A DNA stretch of 64,000 nt, taken from NCBI GenBank assembly GCA_020444245.1, contig JAHLLI010000024.1, positions 1 through 64,000 of the forward strand, given 5' to 3'. The first letter of the stretch is position 1. Each line of letters opens with the position of its first letter. Source of the DNA: Actinomycetales bacterium. GTDB lineage: Bacteria; Actinomycetota; Actinomycetes; Actinomycetales; Cellulomonadaceae. The position numbers were made by a program, and so were the translations under genes. The notes under the pieces are model-generated. The model was not told the origin of the DNA, did no database searches, and saw only the letters and a list, made by a program, of their open reading frames with translations. Shown here piece by piece: positions 34,702 through 43,256 of this stretch.

Positions 34702-36225
34702 GTGACCACCTTCGCCGCGGTCGACCTGGGCGCCTCGAGCGGCCGGGTGATCACCGGTCGGCTCGAGCATGGCCGACTGGCCACCCAGGAGGTCGCGCGC
34801 TTCGGCAACGCGCCGGTGGCCGTGACCGAGGGCGGACGTCGCACGCTGTACACCGACGTCCTGGGGTTGTGGGCCGGGGCGCGCGAGGGCCTACGGGCCG
34901 CAGGCCGGGCCGCGGCGCTCACCTCGGTGGGGGTCGACGCGTGGGCCGTGGACCACGGCCTGCTGGACTCCGACGGTGTGCTGCTGGGCAACCCCGTGCA
35001 CTATCGCGACGCTCGGACTGATGGTGTGCCCCAGCGGCTCTTCGCGGCGATGCCGGCCGAGGAGCACTACCGGCGTACCGGGCTGCAGGTGCAGCCGTTC
35101 AACACGGTGTTCCAGCTCATCGCCGCGGGCGGCACCCAGCGGCTCGTCGCGGCACGCGGGATGCTCCTGCTGCCGGACCTGCTCGGCTACTGGCTGACCG
35201 GCGGCCGGGTCGCCGAAGTGACCAACGCCTCCACCACCGGCCTGCTGGACCCCACCACGCGGGAGTGGAGCACGGCAGTCGTCGCCGCGGCCTCCGGGGT
35301 CGCGGGCAAGGACCTGTCGTGGCTCCTGGCACCGTTGGTCGAGCCCGGGACGGTCGTCGGCCCGCTGCTCAGTGACGTGGCCGGCGACCTGGGCCTGGCG
35401 GGCACGCACGTGGTCGCGGTCGGCAGCCACGACACCGCCTCGGCGGTGGCGGCCGTGCCGATGGGCGACCCGGACCGGTCGGTGTACATCTCGTCGGGCA
35501 CCTGGTCCCTGGTGGGTCTAGAGCTGGGCAGCCCGGTGCTGACCGAGGCAAGCCGGGCGGCCAACGTCTCCAACGAGCTGGGTGTCGCCAGGACCGTCCG
35601 TTACCTGCGCAACGTCGCAGGCCTGTGGCTGCTGCAGGAGTCGCTGCGGACGTGGTCCGACCGCGGCACCCCGCAGGATCTCGGCGAGCTGTTGCGGGCC
35701 GCGCGGGACGTGCCTGCCCTCCGGACGGTGCTCGACGTGGACGCCGCCGTGTTCGCCCCGCCCGGCGACATGCCCGCCCGGATCGTCGAAGCGGCCAGGA
35801 TGAGCGGCCAGCCGGTGCCCGAGAGCCCGGCGGAGGTGGTCCGCTGCGTACTCGACTCGCTCGCCCTGGCCTACCGGCGCGCCGTGCGTGCGGTCGCCTG
35901 CCTCGCGGGCCGCGAGGTCGACGTCGTGCACGTGGTCGGCGGCGGGTCGCGGAACGAGCTGCTCTGCCGGCTGACTGCCGACGCGACCGGCCTGCCGGTG
36001 GTCGCCGGACCGGCCGAGGGCAGCGCCGAGGGCAGCCTCCTGGTCCAGGCCTGGTCGGCTGGGGCGCTCGATGGCGCCCCGGCGCACGACCCGGCCGCGG
36101 GCCTGGCCCGGATCCGCGAGGTCGTGGCGGCCTCGCACGAGCTGCGCCGGTGGGAACCCGCCGGTGACGACGTGGCCTGGCAACGGGCCGAGGAGCGGCT
36201 GCGGGACACCGCGGCCCTGAGCTGA
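34702..36225 (+). CDS. rhaB: Rhamnulokinase (FGGY family)
   Basis: This 507-residue FGGY kinase phosphorylates L-rhamnulose to L-rhamnulose-1-phosphate with ATP. The N-terminal VDLGASSGRVITG and the HDTASAVAAVP and SSGTWSLVG motifs match rhamnulokinases. VGGGSRNELLCRLTADATGL is the C-terminal ATP-binding region. The start is a GTG 10 bases after the aldolase/dehydrogenase, preceded by a purine-rich stretch. Its position between the isomerase and aldolase genes fits the pathway. Confidence 0.95.
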   Translation: MTTFAAVDLGASSGRVITGRLEHGRLATQEVARFGNAPVAVTEGGRRTLYTDVLGLWAGAREGLRAAGRAAALTSVGVDAWAVDHGLLDSDGVLLGNPVHYRDARTDGVPQRLFAAMPAEEHYRRTGLQVQPFNTVFQLIAAGGTQRLVAARGMLLLPDLLGYWLTGGRVAEVTNASTTGLLDPTTREWSTAVVAAASGVAGKDLSWLLAPLVEPGTVVGPLLSDVAGDLGLAGTHVVAVGSHDTASAVAAVPMGDPDRSVYISSGTWSLVGLELGSPVLTEASRAANVSNELGVARTVRYLRNVAGLWLLQESLRTWSDRGTPQDLGELLRAARDVPALRTVLDVDAAVFAPPGDMPARIVEAARMSGQPVPESPAEVVRCVLDSLALAYRRAVRAVACLAGREVDVVHVVGGGSRNELLCRLTADATGLPVVAGPAEGSAEGSLLVQAWSAGALDGAPAHDPAAGLARIREVVAASHELRRWEPAGDDVAWQRAEERLRDTAALS

Positions 36226-36235
36226 AGGACGGACC

Positions 36236-37060
36236 ATGCCGATCGCCGAGCCCTACCCGGAGCTGGACGAGCTGCTGCGCTCGATGGGTGCCGGTGGCCA
36301 CCGGATCAGCGAGATCGACGCCTCCGAGGCGGGAGCGGGCAACATCTCGGTGCTCGTGGGCTGGGACCTGGAGCTGCGGCGCCGGTTCCCGGTCCAGAGC
36401 GAGATCGACCTTCCGCTGCCCGCACCCGCGCTCGCGGGCAAGACGCTGCTGGTCACCGGCTCGGGGCGCCGGCTCCGTCAGCTGCACGAGGACCCCGAGG
36501 CCGCGATCGCCGGCGTCAAGGTCCACGACGACGGGACCACGGCGACGATGTACACCTCGCCGCGGCGGCTGTTCCAGAAGCTGACCAGCGAGTTCAACTC
36601 CCACCTGGCAGTGCACGAGGACCAGGTCGCCCGGCGCGGGATCGAGTTCCAGGCCGTCGTGCACGCCCAGCCGATGCACCTGACCTACCTGTCGCACATC
36701 CCGGCCTACCGCGACACCGCAGCGTTCAACGCCAGGGTGCTGCGCTGGGAGCCGGAGTCGATCGTGGCGCTCTCCGAGGGCATCGGGGTGCTGCCGTTCC
36801 TCGTGCCCGGTTCGCAGGGGATGATGCAGGCGAACGTCGAGGGCCTTCGCGAGCACCAGATCGTCGTCTGGTCCAAGCACGGCGTGATGGCACGCTCGGA
36901 CCTGTCGGTGACCCGGGCCACCGACCGGATCGAGTACGCCGAGACCGGCGCGCGGTACGAGTACATGAACCTGGTCGCCGGCGGCGCAGCCGAGGGCCTG
37001 ACCCGCGAGGAGATCCGCGCGGTGGCCACCGAGTTCCAGATCGACTCGCGCTGGGCCTGA
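36236..37060 (+). CDS. rhaD: Class II aldolase, RhaD-type rhamnulose-1-phosphate aldolase
   Basis: This 274-residue protein has exactly the length of E. coli RhaD. It belongs to the class II aldolase/adducin family: GAGNISVL binds phosphate, and HAQPMHLTYLSH and SKHGVMAR carry likely zinc ligands. It would cleave L-rhamnulose-1-phosphate into DHAP and L-lactaldehyde, the same reaction as the N-terminal half of the fusion two genes upstream. Two aldolases in one operon is unusual. It may serve a related substrate or be redundant. Confidence 0.85.
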   Translation: MPIAEPYPELDELLRSMGAGGHRISEIDASEAGAGNISVLVGWDLELRRRFPVQSEIDLPLPAPALAGKTLLVTGSGRRLRQLHEDPEAAIAGVKVHDDGTTATMYTSPRRLFQKLTSEFNSHLAVHEDQVARRGIEFQAVVHAQPMHLTYLSHIPAYRDTAAFNARVLRWEPESIVALSEGIGVLPFLVPGSQGMMQANVEGLREHQIVVWSKHGVMARSDLSVTRATDRIEYAETGARYEYMNLVAGGAAEGLTREEIRAVATEFQIDSRWA

Positions 37061-37094
37061 CGGCGGCGGGACGGGCCGCGGAGGAGGGGGCGGC

Positions 37095-37865
37095 ATGCGG
37101 ATCGCGGTGTTCGCGACGTGTCTGGTGGGCACGGTGATGCCGCGCGCCGCGACGGCCACCGTGCGGTTGCTGGAGCGGCTCGGGCACACCGTCGACCTCC
37201 CGGCCGGCCAGGCGTGCTGTGGGCAGATGCACGTCAACACCGGCTACGGGCCCGAGGCCATGGGCGTGATCCGCAACCACGTGCGCGCCTTCGCGCCGGT
37301 GCTCGACGGCCGGTGGGACGCGATCGTCGCGCCGTCGGGGTCGTGCGTGGCCTCGGCCAGGCACCAGCAGGCTGACGTGGCGCGGCGGCACGGCGACGGC
37401 CCCCTGGCGCACACCGCCGAGCAGGTGGCGGCGCGCACCTACGAGCTGTCCGAGCTGTTGGTGGACGTGCTGGGGGTGACGGACGTCGGGGCCTGGTTCC
37501 CGCACACCGTGACCTACCACCCGACGTGCCACTCGATGCGCCTGCTGCGGGTCGGGGACCGACCGGGGCTGCTGCTGGGCGCTGTCGAGGGGCTGGAGCT
37601 GCGGGAGCTGGGCGAGGCGGAGCAGTGCTGCGGGTTCGGCGGCACGTTCGCGCTGAAGAACGCCGAGACGTCCGCGGCGATGGTCGCCGACAAGGCCGAC
37701 GAGATCGTGGCGACCGGGGCAGAGGTCGTCACGGCGGGGGACTGGTCCTGCCTGCTGAACATCGCCGGTGCGTTGGACCGACGACGGACCGGGGTGCGCG
37801 CGGCCCACCTCGCCGAGATCCTCGCCTCGACCCGCGACGAGCCCTGGCAGGGGGCGGCGCTGTGA
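37095..37865 (+). CDS. lutA: L-lactate oxidation iron-sulfur protein LutA
   Basis: This 256-residue protein has the two Cys-rich CCG domains of LutA (QACCGQM and QCCGFGG, each with an upstream Cys). It is part of the LutABC complex that oxidises L-lactate to pyruvate and passes electrons to the chain. It overlaps lutB by 4 bases (GTGA). Its place in the rhamnose operon fits disposal of lactate made from lactaldehyde. Confidence 0.93.
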   Translation: MRIAVFATCLVGTVMPRAATATVRLLERLGHTVDLPAGQACCGQMHVNTGYGPEAMGVIRNHVRAFAPVLDGRWDAIVAPSGSCVASARHQQADVARRHGDGPLAHTAEQVAARTYELSELLVDVLGVTDVGAWFPHTVTYHPTCHSMRLLRVGDRPGLLLGAVEGLELRELGEAEQCCGFGGTFALKNAETSAAMVADKADEIVATGAEVVTAGDWSCLLNIAGALDRRRTGVRAAHLAEILASTRDEPWQGAAL

Positions 37866-39364
37866 GCACGTATCTGGGCATGCCGACCGTGCGACCTCAC
37901 CCGGACACCCCGCCCGCAGCGCCGCTGCGGTGGGGGCCGTCCTTCCCGCAGGCCGCCCGCCAGACCCTGCGTGATGAGCAGCTGCGTGCGAACCTGCGCA
38001 CCGCGACCCGCACCATCCGCGACAAGCGTCGCCGGGTGACCGCGGAGCTGGGCGACTGGGAGCAGCTGCGCGACGCCGGGGCTGCGATCAAGGCCGACGT
38101 GATGTCCCGCCTGCCCGAGCTGCTGATCGAGCTCGAGGCGAACGTCACCGCCCGCGGCGGGGTGGTGCACTGGGCGCGGGACGCCGCGGAGGCGAACGCG
38201 ATCGTGACCGGGATCGTGCGCGCGGCCGGGGCGCGCGAGGTGGTCAAGGTCAAGTCGATGGCCACCCAGGAGATCGGCCTGAACGACGCGCTGGCCGCGG
38301 TGGGTGTCGACGCGGTGGAGACCGACCTGGCCGAGCGGATCGTCCAGCTCGCCGGGGACATGCCGAGCCACATCCTGGTGCCCGCGATCCACCGCAATCG
38401 GGCGGAGATCCAGGAGATCTTCGCCCACCGGATGGGCGACGCCCCGCCGGGCCTGTCCGACGAGCCGCGTGCGCTCGCGATGGCCGCCCGGGCGCACCTG
38501 CGGGCCCGGTTCCTGCGCGCCGAGGTGGCGATCAGCGGGGCGAACCTGGCGATCGCCGAGACCGGCACGGTCGCCGTCGTGGAGTCCGAGGGCAACGGCC
38601 GGATGTGCCTGACCCTGCCCCGGGTGCTGGTCACGGCGATGGGCATCGAGAAGGTCCTGCCCACGTTCGCCGACCTGGAGGTGTTCCTCCAGCTGCTGCC
38701 GCGGTCCTCGACCGGTGAGCGGATGAATCCCTACACCTCGATGTGGACGGGCGTGACCCCCGGTGACGGACCATCCGAGTTCCACCTGGTGCTGCTGGAC
38801 AACGGGCGCACCCGCGCGCTCGCGGATGAGCTGGGCCGTCAGGCGCTGCACTGCATCCGCTGCTCGGCGTGCCTGAACGTCTGCCCGGTCTACGAGCACA
38901 CCGGCGGGCACGCGTACGGGTCGGTGTATCCGGGGCCGATCGGCGCGATCCTGACCCCGCAGCTGCTCGGGCTGGGGGACGAGGGCGGTCCCTTCGGGGC
39001 GCACGACCCGACCGGGTCGCTGCCGTTCGCGTCCACCCTGTGCGGGGCCTGCTACGAGGCGTGCCCGGTCAAGATCGACATTCCGTCGGCGTTGATCCAC
39101 CTGCGCGAACGCGCCCTGCACCCCGACGGGGGCCACCCGCCGACCGCGACCGACCTCGCGATGGGCGCGGCCGCGCGGGTGCTGGCCTCGGGCCGGCTGC
39201 TGCGCCTGGCCGGGCGTGCGGCGGCACTGGTGGGCCGGGTCACCGGCGGGCGTCCCATCCACCGGCTGCCCTGGCCGGGCTCGCTGTGGACCCGGGTGCG
39301 CGACGTGCCCGGCCTGCCGCGCCGCTCGCTGTCGGCCTGGTGGCGCGACCGGGGGTCACGATGA
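37862..39364 (+). CDS. lutB: L-lactate oxidation iron-sulfur protein LutB
   Basis: This 500-residue protein has the LutB layout: a large LUD domain with AETGTVAVVESEGN near residue 230, then two 4Fe-4S cluster motifs, CIRCSACLNVCPVY and CGACYEACPVKID, near residues 339-409. A C-terminal conserved helix region follows. The GTG start is within the lutA stop, and it overlaps lutC by 4 bases. It is the membrane-associated electron-carrying subunit of lactate oxidation. Confidence 0.94.
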   Translation: MSTYLGMPTVRPHPDTPPAAPLRWGPSFPQAARQTLRDEQLRANLRTATRTIRDKRRRVTAELGDWEQLRDAGAAIKADVMSRLPELLIELEANVTARGGVVHWARDAAEANAIVTGIVRAAGAREVVKVKSMATQEIGLNDALAAVGVDAVETDLAERIVQLAGDMPSHILVPAIHRNRAEIQEIFAHRMGDAPPGLSDEPRALAMAARAHLRARFLRAEVAISGANLAIAETGTVAVVESEGNGRMCLTLPRVLVTAMGIEKVLPTFADLEVFLQLLPRSSTGERMNPYTSMWTGVTPGDGPSEFHLVLLDNGRTRALADELGRQALHCIRCSACLNVCPVYEHTGGHAYGSVYPGPIGAILTPQLLGLGDEGGPFGAHDPTGSLPFASTLCGACYEACPVKIDIPSALIHLRERALHPDGGHPPTATDLAMGAAARVLASGRLLRLAGRAAALVGRVTGGRPIHRLPWPGSLWTRVRDVPGLPRRSLSAWWRDRGSR

Positions 39365-40014
39365 CCGACCCCACCGCCCGCGAGGAGATGCTCGCCCGGA
39401 TCCGCGCTGCCCTCGGCGCCCGTCCGCCCGCTGCGACCGCGGTGCCACGCGACTACCAGCGCGTCGGTTCCCTGGGCCGGGGCTCGGCCGAGGTGCTCGA
39501 CCTGCTCGCCGACCGGCTCGAGGACTACCGGGCCACCGTGGTGCGGGTGGCCGGGCCGGACGGGGTACCCGCAGCAGTCGGCGCGTTGCTGGCCGAGGTC
39601 GGGTCCGTCGTCGCACCGGAGGGCGTGCCCGACGCGTGGCTCGGCGCCATCACCGCGGACGTGCGGCGGGACGAGCCGGCCCTGACCCACGCCGAGCTCG
39701 ACGCCGTCCCCGCCGTGCTCACCGGCTGCCGCGTGGCCGTCGCCGAGACGGGCACCGTGGTGCTCGACGGCAGCGCCGGCCAGGGGCGTCGTGCCCTCAC
39801 GCTGGTGCCGGACCGCCACGTGGTCGTGGTCCTGGCCGACCAGGTGGTGCACGCGGTCCCCGACGCGGTCGCGGTGCTCGCGGCGCACCCGGAGCGGCCG
39901 CTGACCTGGATCTCCGGGCCCAGCGCGACGAGTGACATCGAGCTCGTCCGCGTCGAGGGCGTGCACGGTCCGCGCGACCTGCGCGTGGTTATCGTCGGCC
40001 GCACGTCCTCCTGA
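39361..40014 (+). CDS. lutC: L-lactate oxidation protein LutC
   Basis: This 217-residue LUD-domain protein carries VAVAETGTVVLDGS, the LutC signature, and ends with the conserved SDIELVRVEGVHGPRDLRVVI segment. The ATG overlaps the lutB stop by 4 bases. It is the third subunit of the lactate utilisation complex and the last gene of the rhamnose operon. Confidence 0.94.
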   Translation: MTDPTAREEMLARIRAALGARPPAATAVPRDYQRVGSLGRGSAEVLDLLADRLEDYRATVVRVAGPDGVPAAVGALLAEVGSVVAPEGVPDAWLGAITADVRRDEPALTHAELDAVPAVLTGCRVAVAETGTVVLDGSAGQGRRALTLVPDRHVVVVLADQVVHAVPDAVAVLAAHPERPLTWISGPSATSDIELVRVEGVHGPRDLRVVIVGRTSS

Positions 40015-40052
40015 GCGTCGGCGAGGGCTCGCGTCCGCTGGCGCCCCGGTAG

Positions 40053-40072
40053 GCGAGAAAGCGATTTCTCGC
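40053..40072. promoter_or_regulatory. LacI-5-type operator upstream of GH5 gene
   Basis: GCGAGAAAGCGATTTCTCGC is a near-perfect 20-bp palindrome 55 bases before the GH5 start. It shares GAGAAAGCGnTTTCTC with sites at 26324, 44691 and (as the reverse complement) 45857. Confidence 0.7.
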
Positions 40073-40126
40073 TACGGTGGATACGCGGGCACCCGCCGCC
40101 CGCGACGACGAGGGAGACGACGCAGC

Positions 40127-41530
40127 GTGGATCGGATGTCGTGGGTCCGGGTGGCCGGCCATCGGCTGGTCGACGAGTCCGGCGCCGAGGTACGCCTGCA
40201 CGGCGTCGGCCTCGGTGGCTGGATGAACATGGAGAACTTCATCACCGGCTACCCGGGCAACGAGGAGAACATCCGGCGCCTCCTGCTAGACCGGATGGGA
40301 CGGGAGTCGTACGACGCCTTCTTCGAGGCGTTCCTCACCGACTTCTTCGGTGACGACGACGCGGCGCACCTGGCGGGCCTGGGCATCGACTCGGTCCGGA
40401 TCCCGTTCAACTACCGCCACTTCGAGGACGACGCCCGCCCCTTCGGGCTCAAGGAGGAGGGGTTCGCGCAGCTCGACCGCGTCGTCACGCTCCTGGGCCG
40501 GCACGGGATCCGCGCCATCCTCGACCTGCACGCGTTGCCCGGCCGCCAGAACCAGCACTGGCACTCCGACAACCCGACGCACCAGGCGCAGCTGTGGCAG
40601 CACCCGCACTTCCAGGACCGCGTCGTGCACCTGTGGGAGGCGCTCGCGGACCGCTTCCGCGACCGGCCGGAGGTGGCGGGCTACAACCCGATCAACGAGC
40701 CGAGCGACGAGTCGGGCGAGGTGCTGCCGGTCTTCTACGAGCGCCTCGAGGCGGCGATCCGCGCGGTCGACCCGCGCCACGTCCTGTTCCTCGACGGCAA
40801 CAAGTACTCGACGGACTTCAGCTGCTTCGACGCCCGTGCCGAGCCCCTGCCCAACACGGTCTACACCGCCCACGACTACGCGCTCCCCGGCATCGGACGC
40901 GCGACTCAGTACCCCGGCGAGACCCGCGGCGAGTACTTCGACCGGGACGTGGTCGAGCAGACCTTCCTGCGGCGCACCGAGTACATGCGTCGCACCGGCA
41001 CCCCGATCTGGATCGGCGAGTTCGGGCCGGTCTACACCGCGGACCGCTCGCAGGACCCCTGGCGTCTCCAGCTGCTGCGCGACCAGCTGGAGATCTACGC
41101 CGAGCACGGCGCGAGCTGGGCCCTGTGGACGTACAAGGACATCGGGCTGCAGGGCCTGGTCCACGCGGACCCGGACAGCGAGTACCTGCGGCTCATCGCC
41201 CCCGAGCTCGCGACCAAGCAGCGCCTGGGCGTCGACTCGTGGGGCGGCACGGACGAGCACGTGCGCGACGTCCTCGACCCGATCGACGCGCTGTTCGACC
41301 GGGAGTTCCCCGGGTACGCCCCGTGGCCGTGGGGCCGCCAGCCGCACATCGCGGTGCTGGTCCGCCACATCCTGCTCGCCGAGCCGCTGGCCGAGCGGTT
41401 CGCCGACCTGTTCCGGGGCGTAACGCCGGACCAGGCGCGGCTGCTGGCGGCGGCGTTCCGTTTCGACCGTTGCCTGGAGCGTCGCGGGCTCAGCGAGGTG
41501 CTCCGCTCCCACCTGCGCCCCGAGGGCTGA
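40127..41530 (+). CDS. GH5-like cellulase-superfamily glycosidase
   Basis: This 467-residue (beta/alpha)8 protein belongs to the GH5 cellulase superfamily (clan GH-A). Acid/base Glu lies in GYNPINEPSDES and the nucleophile Glu in PIWIGEFGPVY. HGVGLGGWMNMENF at the N-terminus resembles exo-beta-glucanase relatives. No signal peptide is seen, so it is probably cytoplasmic and acts on imported oligosaccharides. The GTG at 40127 is preferred because GGGAG is 10 bases upstream; the ATG three codons later is too far from it. It is separated from lutC by a LacI-5-type operator. The exact substrate is unknown. Confidence 0.85.
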   Translation: MDRMSWVRVAGHRLVDESGAEVRLHGVGLGGWMNMENFITGYPGNEENIRRLLLDRMGRESYDAFFEAFLTDFFGDDDAAHLAGLGIDSVRIPFNYRHFEDDARPFGLKEEGFAQLDRVVTLLGRHGIRAILDLHALPGRQNQHWHSDNPTHQAQLWQHPHFQDRVVHLWEALADRFRDRPEVAGYNPINEPSDESGEVLPVFYERLEAAIRAVDPRHVLFLDGNKYSTDFSCFDARAEPLPNTVYTAHDYALPGIGRATQYPGETRGEYFDRDVVEQTFLRRTEYMRRTGTPIWIGEFGPVYTADRSQDPWRLQLLRDQLEIYAEHGASWALWTYKDIGLQGLVHADPDSEYLRLIAPELATKQRLGVDSWGGTDEHVRDVLDPIDALFDREFPGYAPWPWGRQPHIAVLVRHILLAEPLAERFADLFRGVTPDQARLLAAAFRFDRCLERRGLSEVLRSHLRPEG

Positions 41531-41545
41531 GACCGGCGCCGCCGC

Positions 41546-43159
41546 TCAGCTGTGCGGGGCGACGAATCCGATGCGCACCACGTCGCCGGGGGTGCCGTCG
41601 CGGAGCTCGACCCGGTCGTTCGGACCGAGCTCGAGCGGCACCGTGCCGGTCGGCGTGGCGAGGAGTCCCGCCACGGGCCGGGCCGCGAGGCCGACCGCGG
41701 CGACCGCTGCCCCGGCCCGATCGGCCTCGACCCGCCATCCGCGCGGGAAGGTGAGCCAGGTCTGCCCGTCCCGACGGACCTCGACGCGCTCGTCGTCCCC
41801 GGCCAGCTCGAACCGGTGCGCGTCGACGACGCGGGACCAGGCCACCGCCCGGGCCGCGACGTCGTGCCCGAGGCGCGTCGGTGTCAGACCGTTGAACCAG
41901 AGCCGACCGTCCGGCGTGGGCAGGATGCCGCAGAGCCGCTCCAGCGCGTCGACGAACCACAGGATCGCCGGTGAGTAGCTCTCGGCGTACCCCGGCTCCC
42001 CGCTCCACGGGTCCAGGCACTGCGCGAACCGATCCGCCGCGGCCACGGCCTCGAGCAGCGGCAGGGCGACCGTCGCAAGCTCGGCGGCCCGGCCGTGGCT
42101 CTCGAACGCGCGCGGTGCGCGGATCTGGCTCAGCAGGTTCACCGGGCCCGCCCATGAGTTGCGCCGGTGGTCGGGGTCGAACCTCGGGTCGTCGAACGCA
42201 ACGGACGTGAAGCCAGCGGCGGACAGGAACCGGCCGGTGTGCATGAGATCGCGCTCCAGGGCGTCGGCGAAGAACGCGTCGTCGCCCACGCCGCACGCGA
42301 GCACGCGGAGCAGGACGTCGGAGTCCACCCGCACCATCCGCCCGCGGGCGTCGACGTCGTAGAACATCGCGCGATCTGGGTCGAAGCAGCGATCCCACAG
42401 CACGTCGAGCGCGCGCTGTGCGCCACGGAGCCACGGCTCGGGGTCCTGGCCGAGCACCGGCGCCGCGGCGGCGAGCGCGGTGCGCTGCGCGTAGGCGTTG
42501 GCCGTCAGGTCCGGAGCGAGGTACGGCAGCGTCGGGTGGTGCGGGTCGAACCGCGCGGCGTCGCCGTCCGGGCAGCGGTCCGGGACGCCCCAGAACCGCG
42601 GCGAGCCGTCGTGCCCGGTGTCGAACGTGCAGAACGCCTCGACAGCGCCCGTGCCGCGGGTGTCGCGGCGCCGCCGCAGCCAGGCGTCGAAGCCGGTCGC
42701 CGCCTCGACCATCTCCCGCAGGTACTCGCGCGACCCAGTGGTCAGGTAGTGCTCCCACACGGTCCGGGCCAGCGGCGTGACGATCTGGATCTGCGCGTAC
42801 GCCGGGCCGTCCGCGGTCACCTTGTACGGCAGGAGCCCGTCGGGCCGGCGATGGGCGGCGAACCGCAGGTGGGTGGCCGTCACGACGTCCGGGGCGAAGC
42901 GGCCGAGCACCTCGGTGCTGATCGTCGCGGTGCTCTCGACCCAGCACCCCGGGTACGGGCCGCCTTCGGTGAGGATCGGGGTCTCGTCGTCCACCGGCCG
43001 GATGCAGCCGGCAAGCTCGCGCAGGGCGTCGTCCCAGCGCGCCTCGAGCCGGCCGTTGAGGGCGGCGAACGCCACGTCCGACGCCGCCGAGCCCAGGACC
43101 GGCGCTCCGGGCAGCCGGCGCCGGGTGGCCAGGCGGTCGAACGCCTCGTCGAGGATCAC
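41546..43159 (-). CDS. (alpha/alpha)6-barrel glycoside hydrolase, family uncertain
   Basis: This 537-residue protein looks like a six-hairpin glycosidase of the GH63/MGH1-like group. Recognisable segments are RRPDGLLPYKVTADGPAYAQ, SWAGPVNLLSQIRAPRAFES and WSGEPGYAESYSPAILWFVD. A small C-terminal beta region follows. The GTG at 43159 has GGAGGG about 9 bases upstream; a longer frame starting at 43231 would run across the hairpin that separates it from the binding-protein gene. It has no signal peptide. It is co-transcribed with binding protein 4 and probably degrades the imported oligosaccharide. The substrate is not evident. Confidence 0.7.
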   Translation of the reverse strand: MILDEAFDRLATRRRLPGAPVLGSAASDVAFAALNGRLEARWDDALRELAGCIRPVDDETPILTEGGPYPGCWVESTATISTEVLGRFAPDVVTATHLRFAAHRRPDGLLPYKVTADGPAYAQIQIVTPLARTVWEHYLTTGSREYLREMVEAATGFDAWLRRRRDTRGTGAVEAFCTFDTGHDGSPRFWGVPDRCPDGDAARFDPHHPTLPYLAPDLTANAYAQRTALAAAAPVLGQDPEPWLRGAQRALDVLWDRCFDPDRAMFYDVDARGRMVRVDSDVLLRVLACGVGDDAFFADALERDLMHTGRFLSAAGFTSVAFDDPRFDPDHRRNSWAGPVNLLSQIRAPRAFESHGRAAELATVALPLLEAVAAADRFAQCLDPWSGEPGYAESYSPAILWFVDALERLCGILPTPDGRLWFNGLTPTRLGHDVAARAVAWSRVVDAHRFELAGDDERVEVRRDGQTWLTFPRGWRVEADRAGAAVAAVGLAARPVAGLLATPTGTVPLELGPNDRVELRDGTPGDVVRIGFVAPHS

Positions 43160-43201
43160 GCTCCGGTCCCTCCTGCGGTCTGGCGCCGTGCGGCACATGG
43201 G

Positions 43202-43241
43202 GCACGGGGCGGCGCCACCAGGAGGTGGCACCGCCCCGTGC
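43202..43241 (-). terminator. Intra-operon hairpin after binding protein 4
   Basis: Arms GCACGGGGCGG (43202-43212) and CCGCCCCGTGC (43231-43241), continued by GCCACC/GGTGGC (43214-43219 and 43224-43229), form a 17-bp stem with one mismatch and a 4-base loop. It lies just after the binding-protein stop, before the glycosidase gene. Confidence 0.6.
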
Positions 43242-43256
43242 TCACGGGTCGTGCGG

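Noticed and set aside
37526-37861. N-terminal extension of lutB upstream of 37862
   Set aside because: It would lie wholly inside lutA in another frame; the GTG at the lutA stop gives the normal LutB length.
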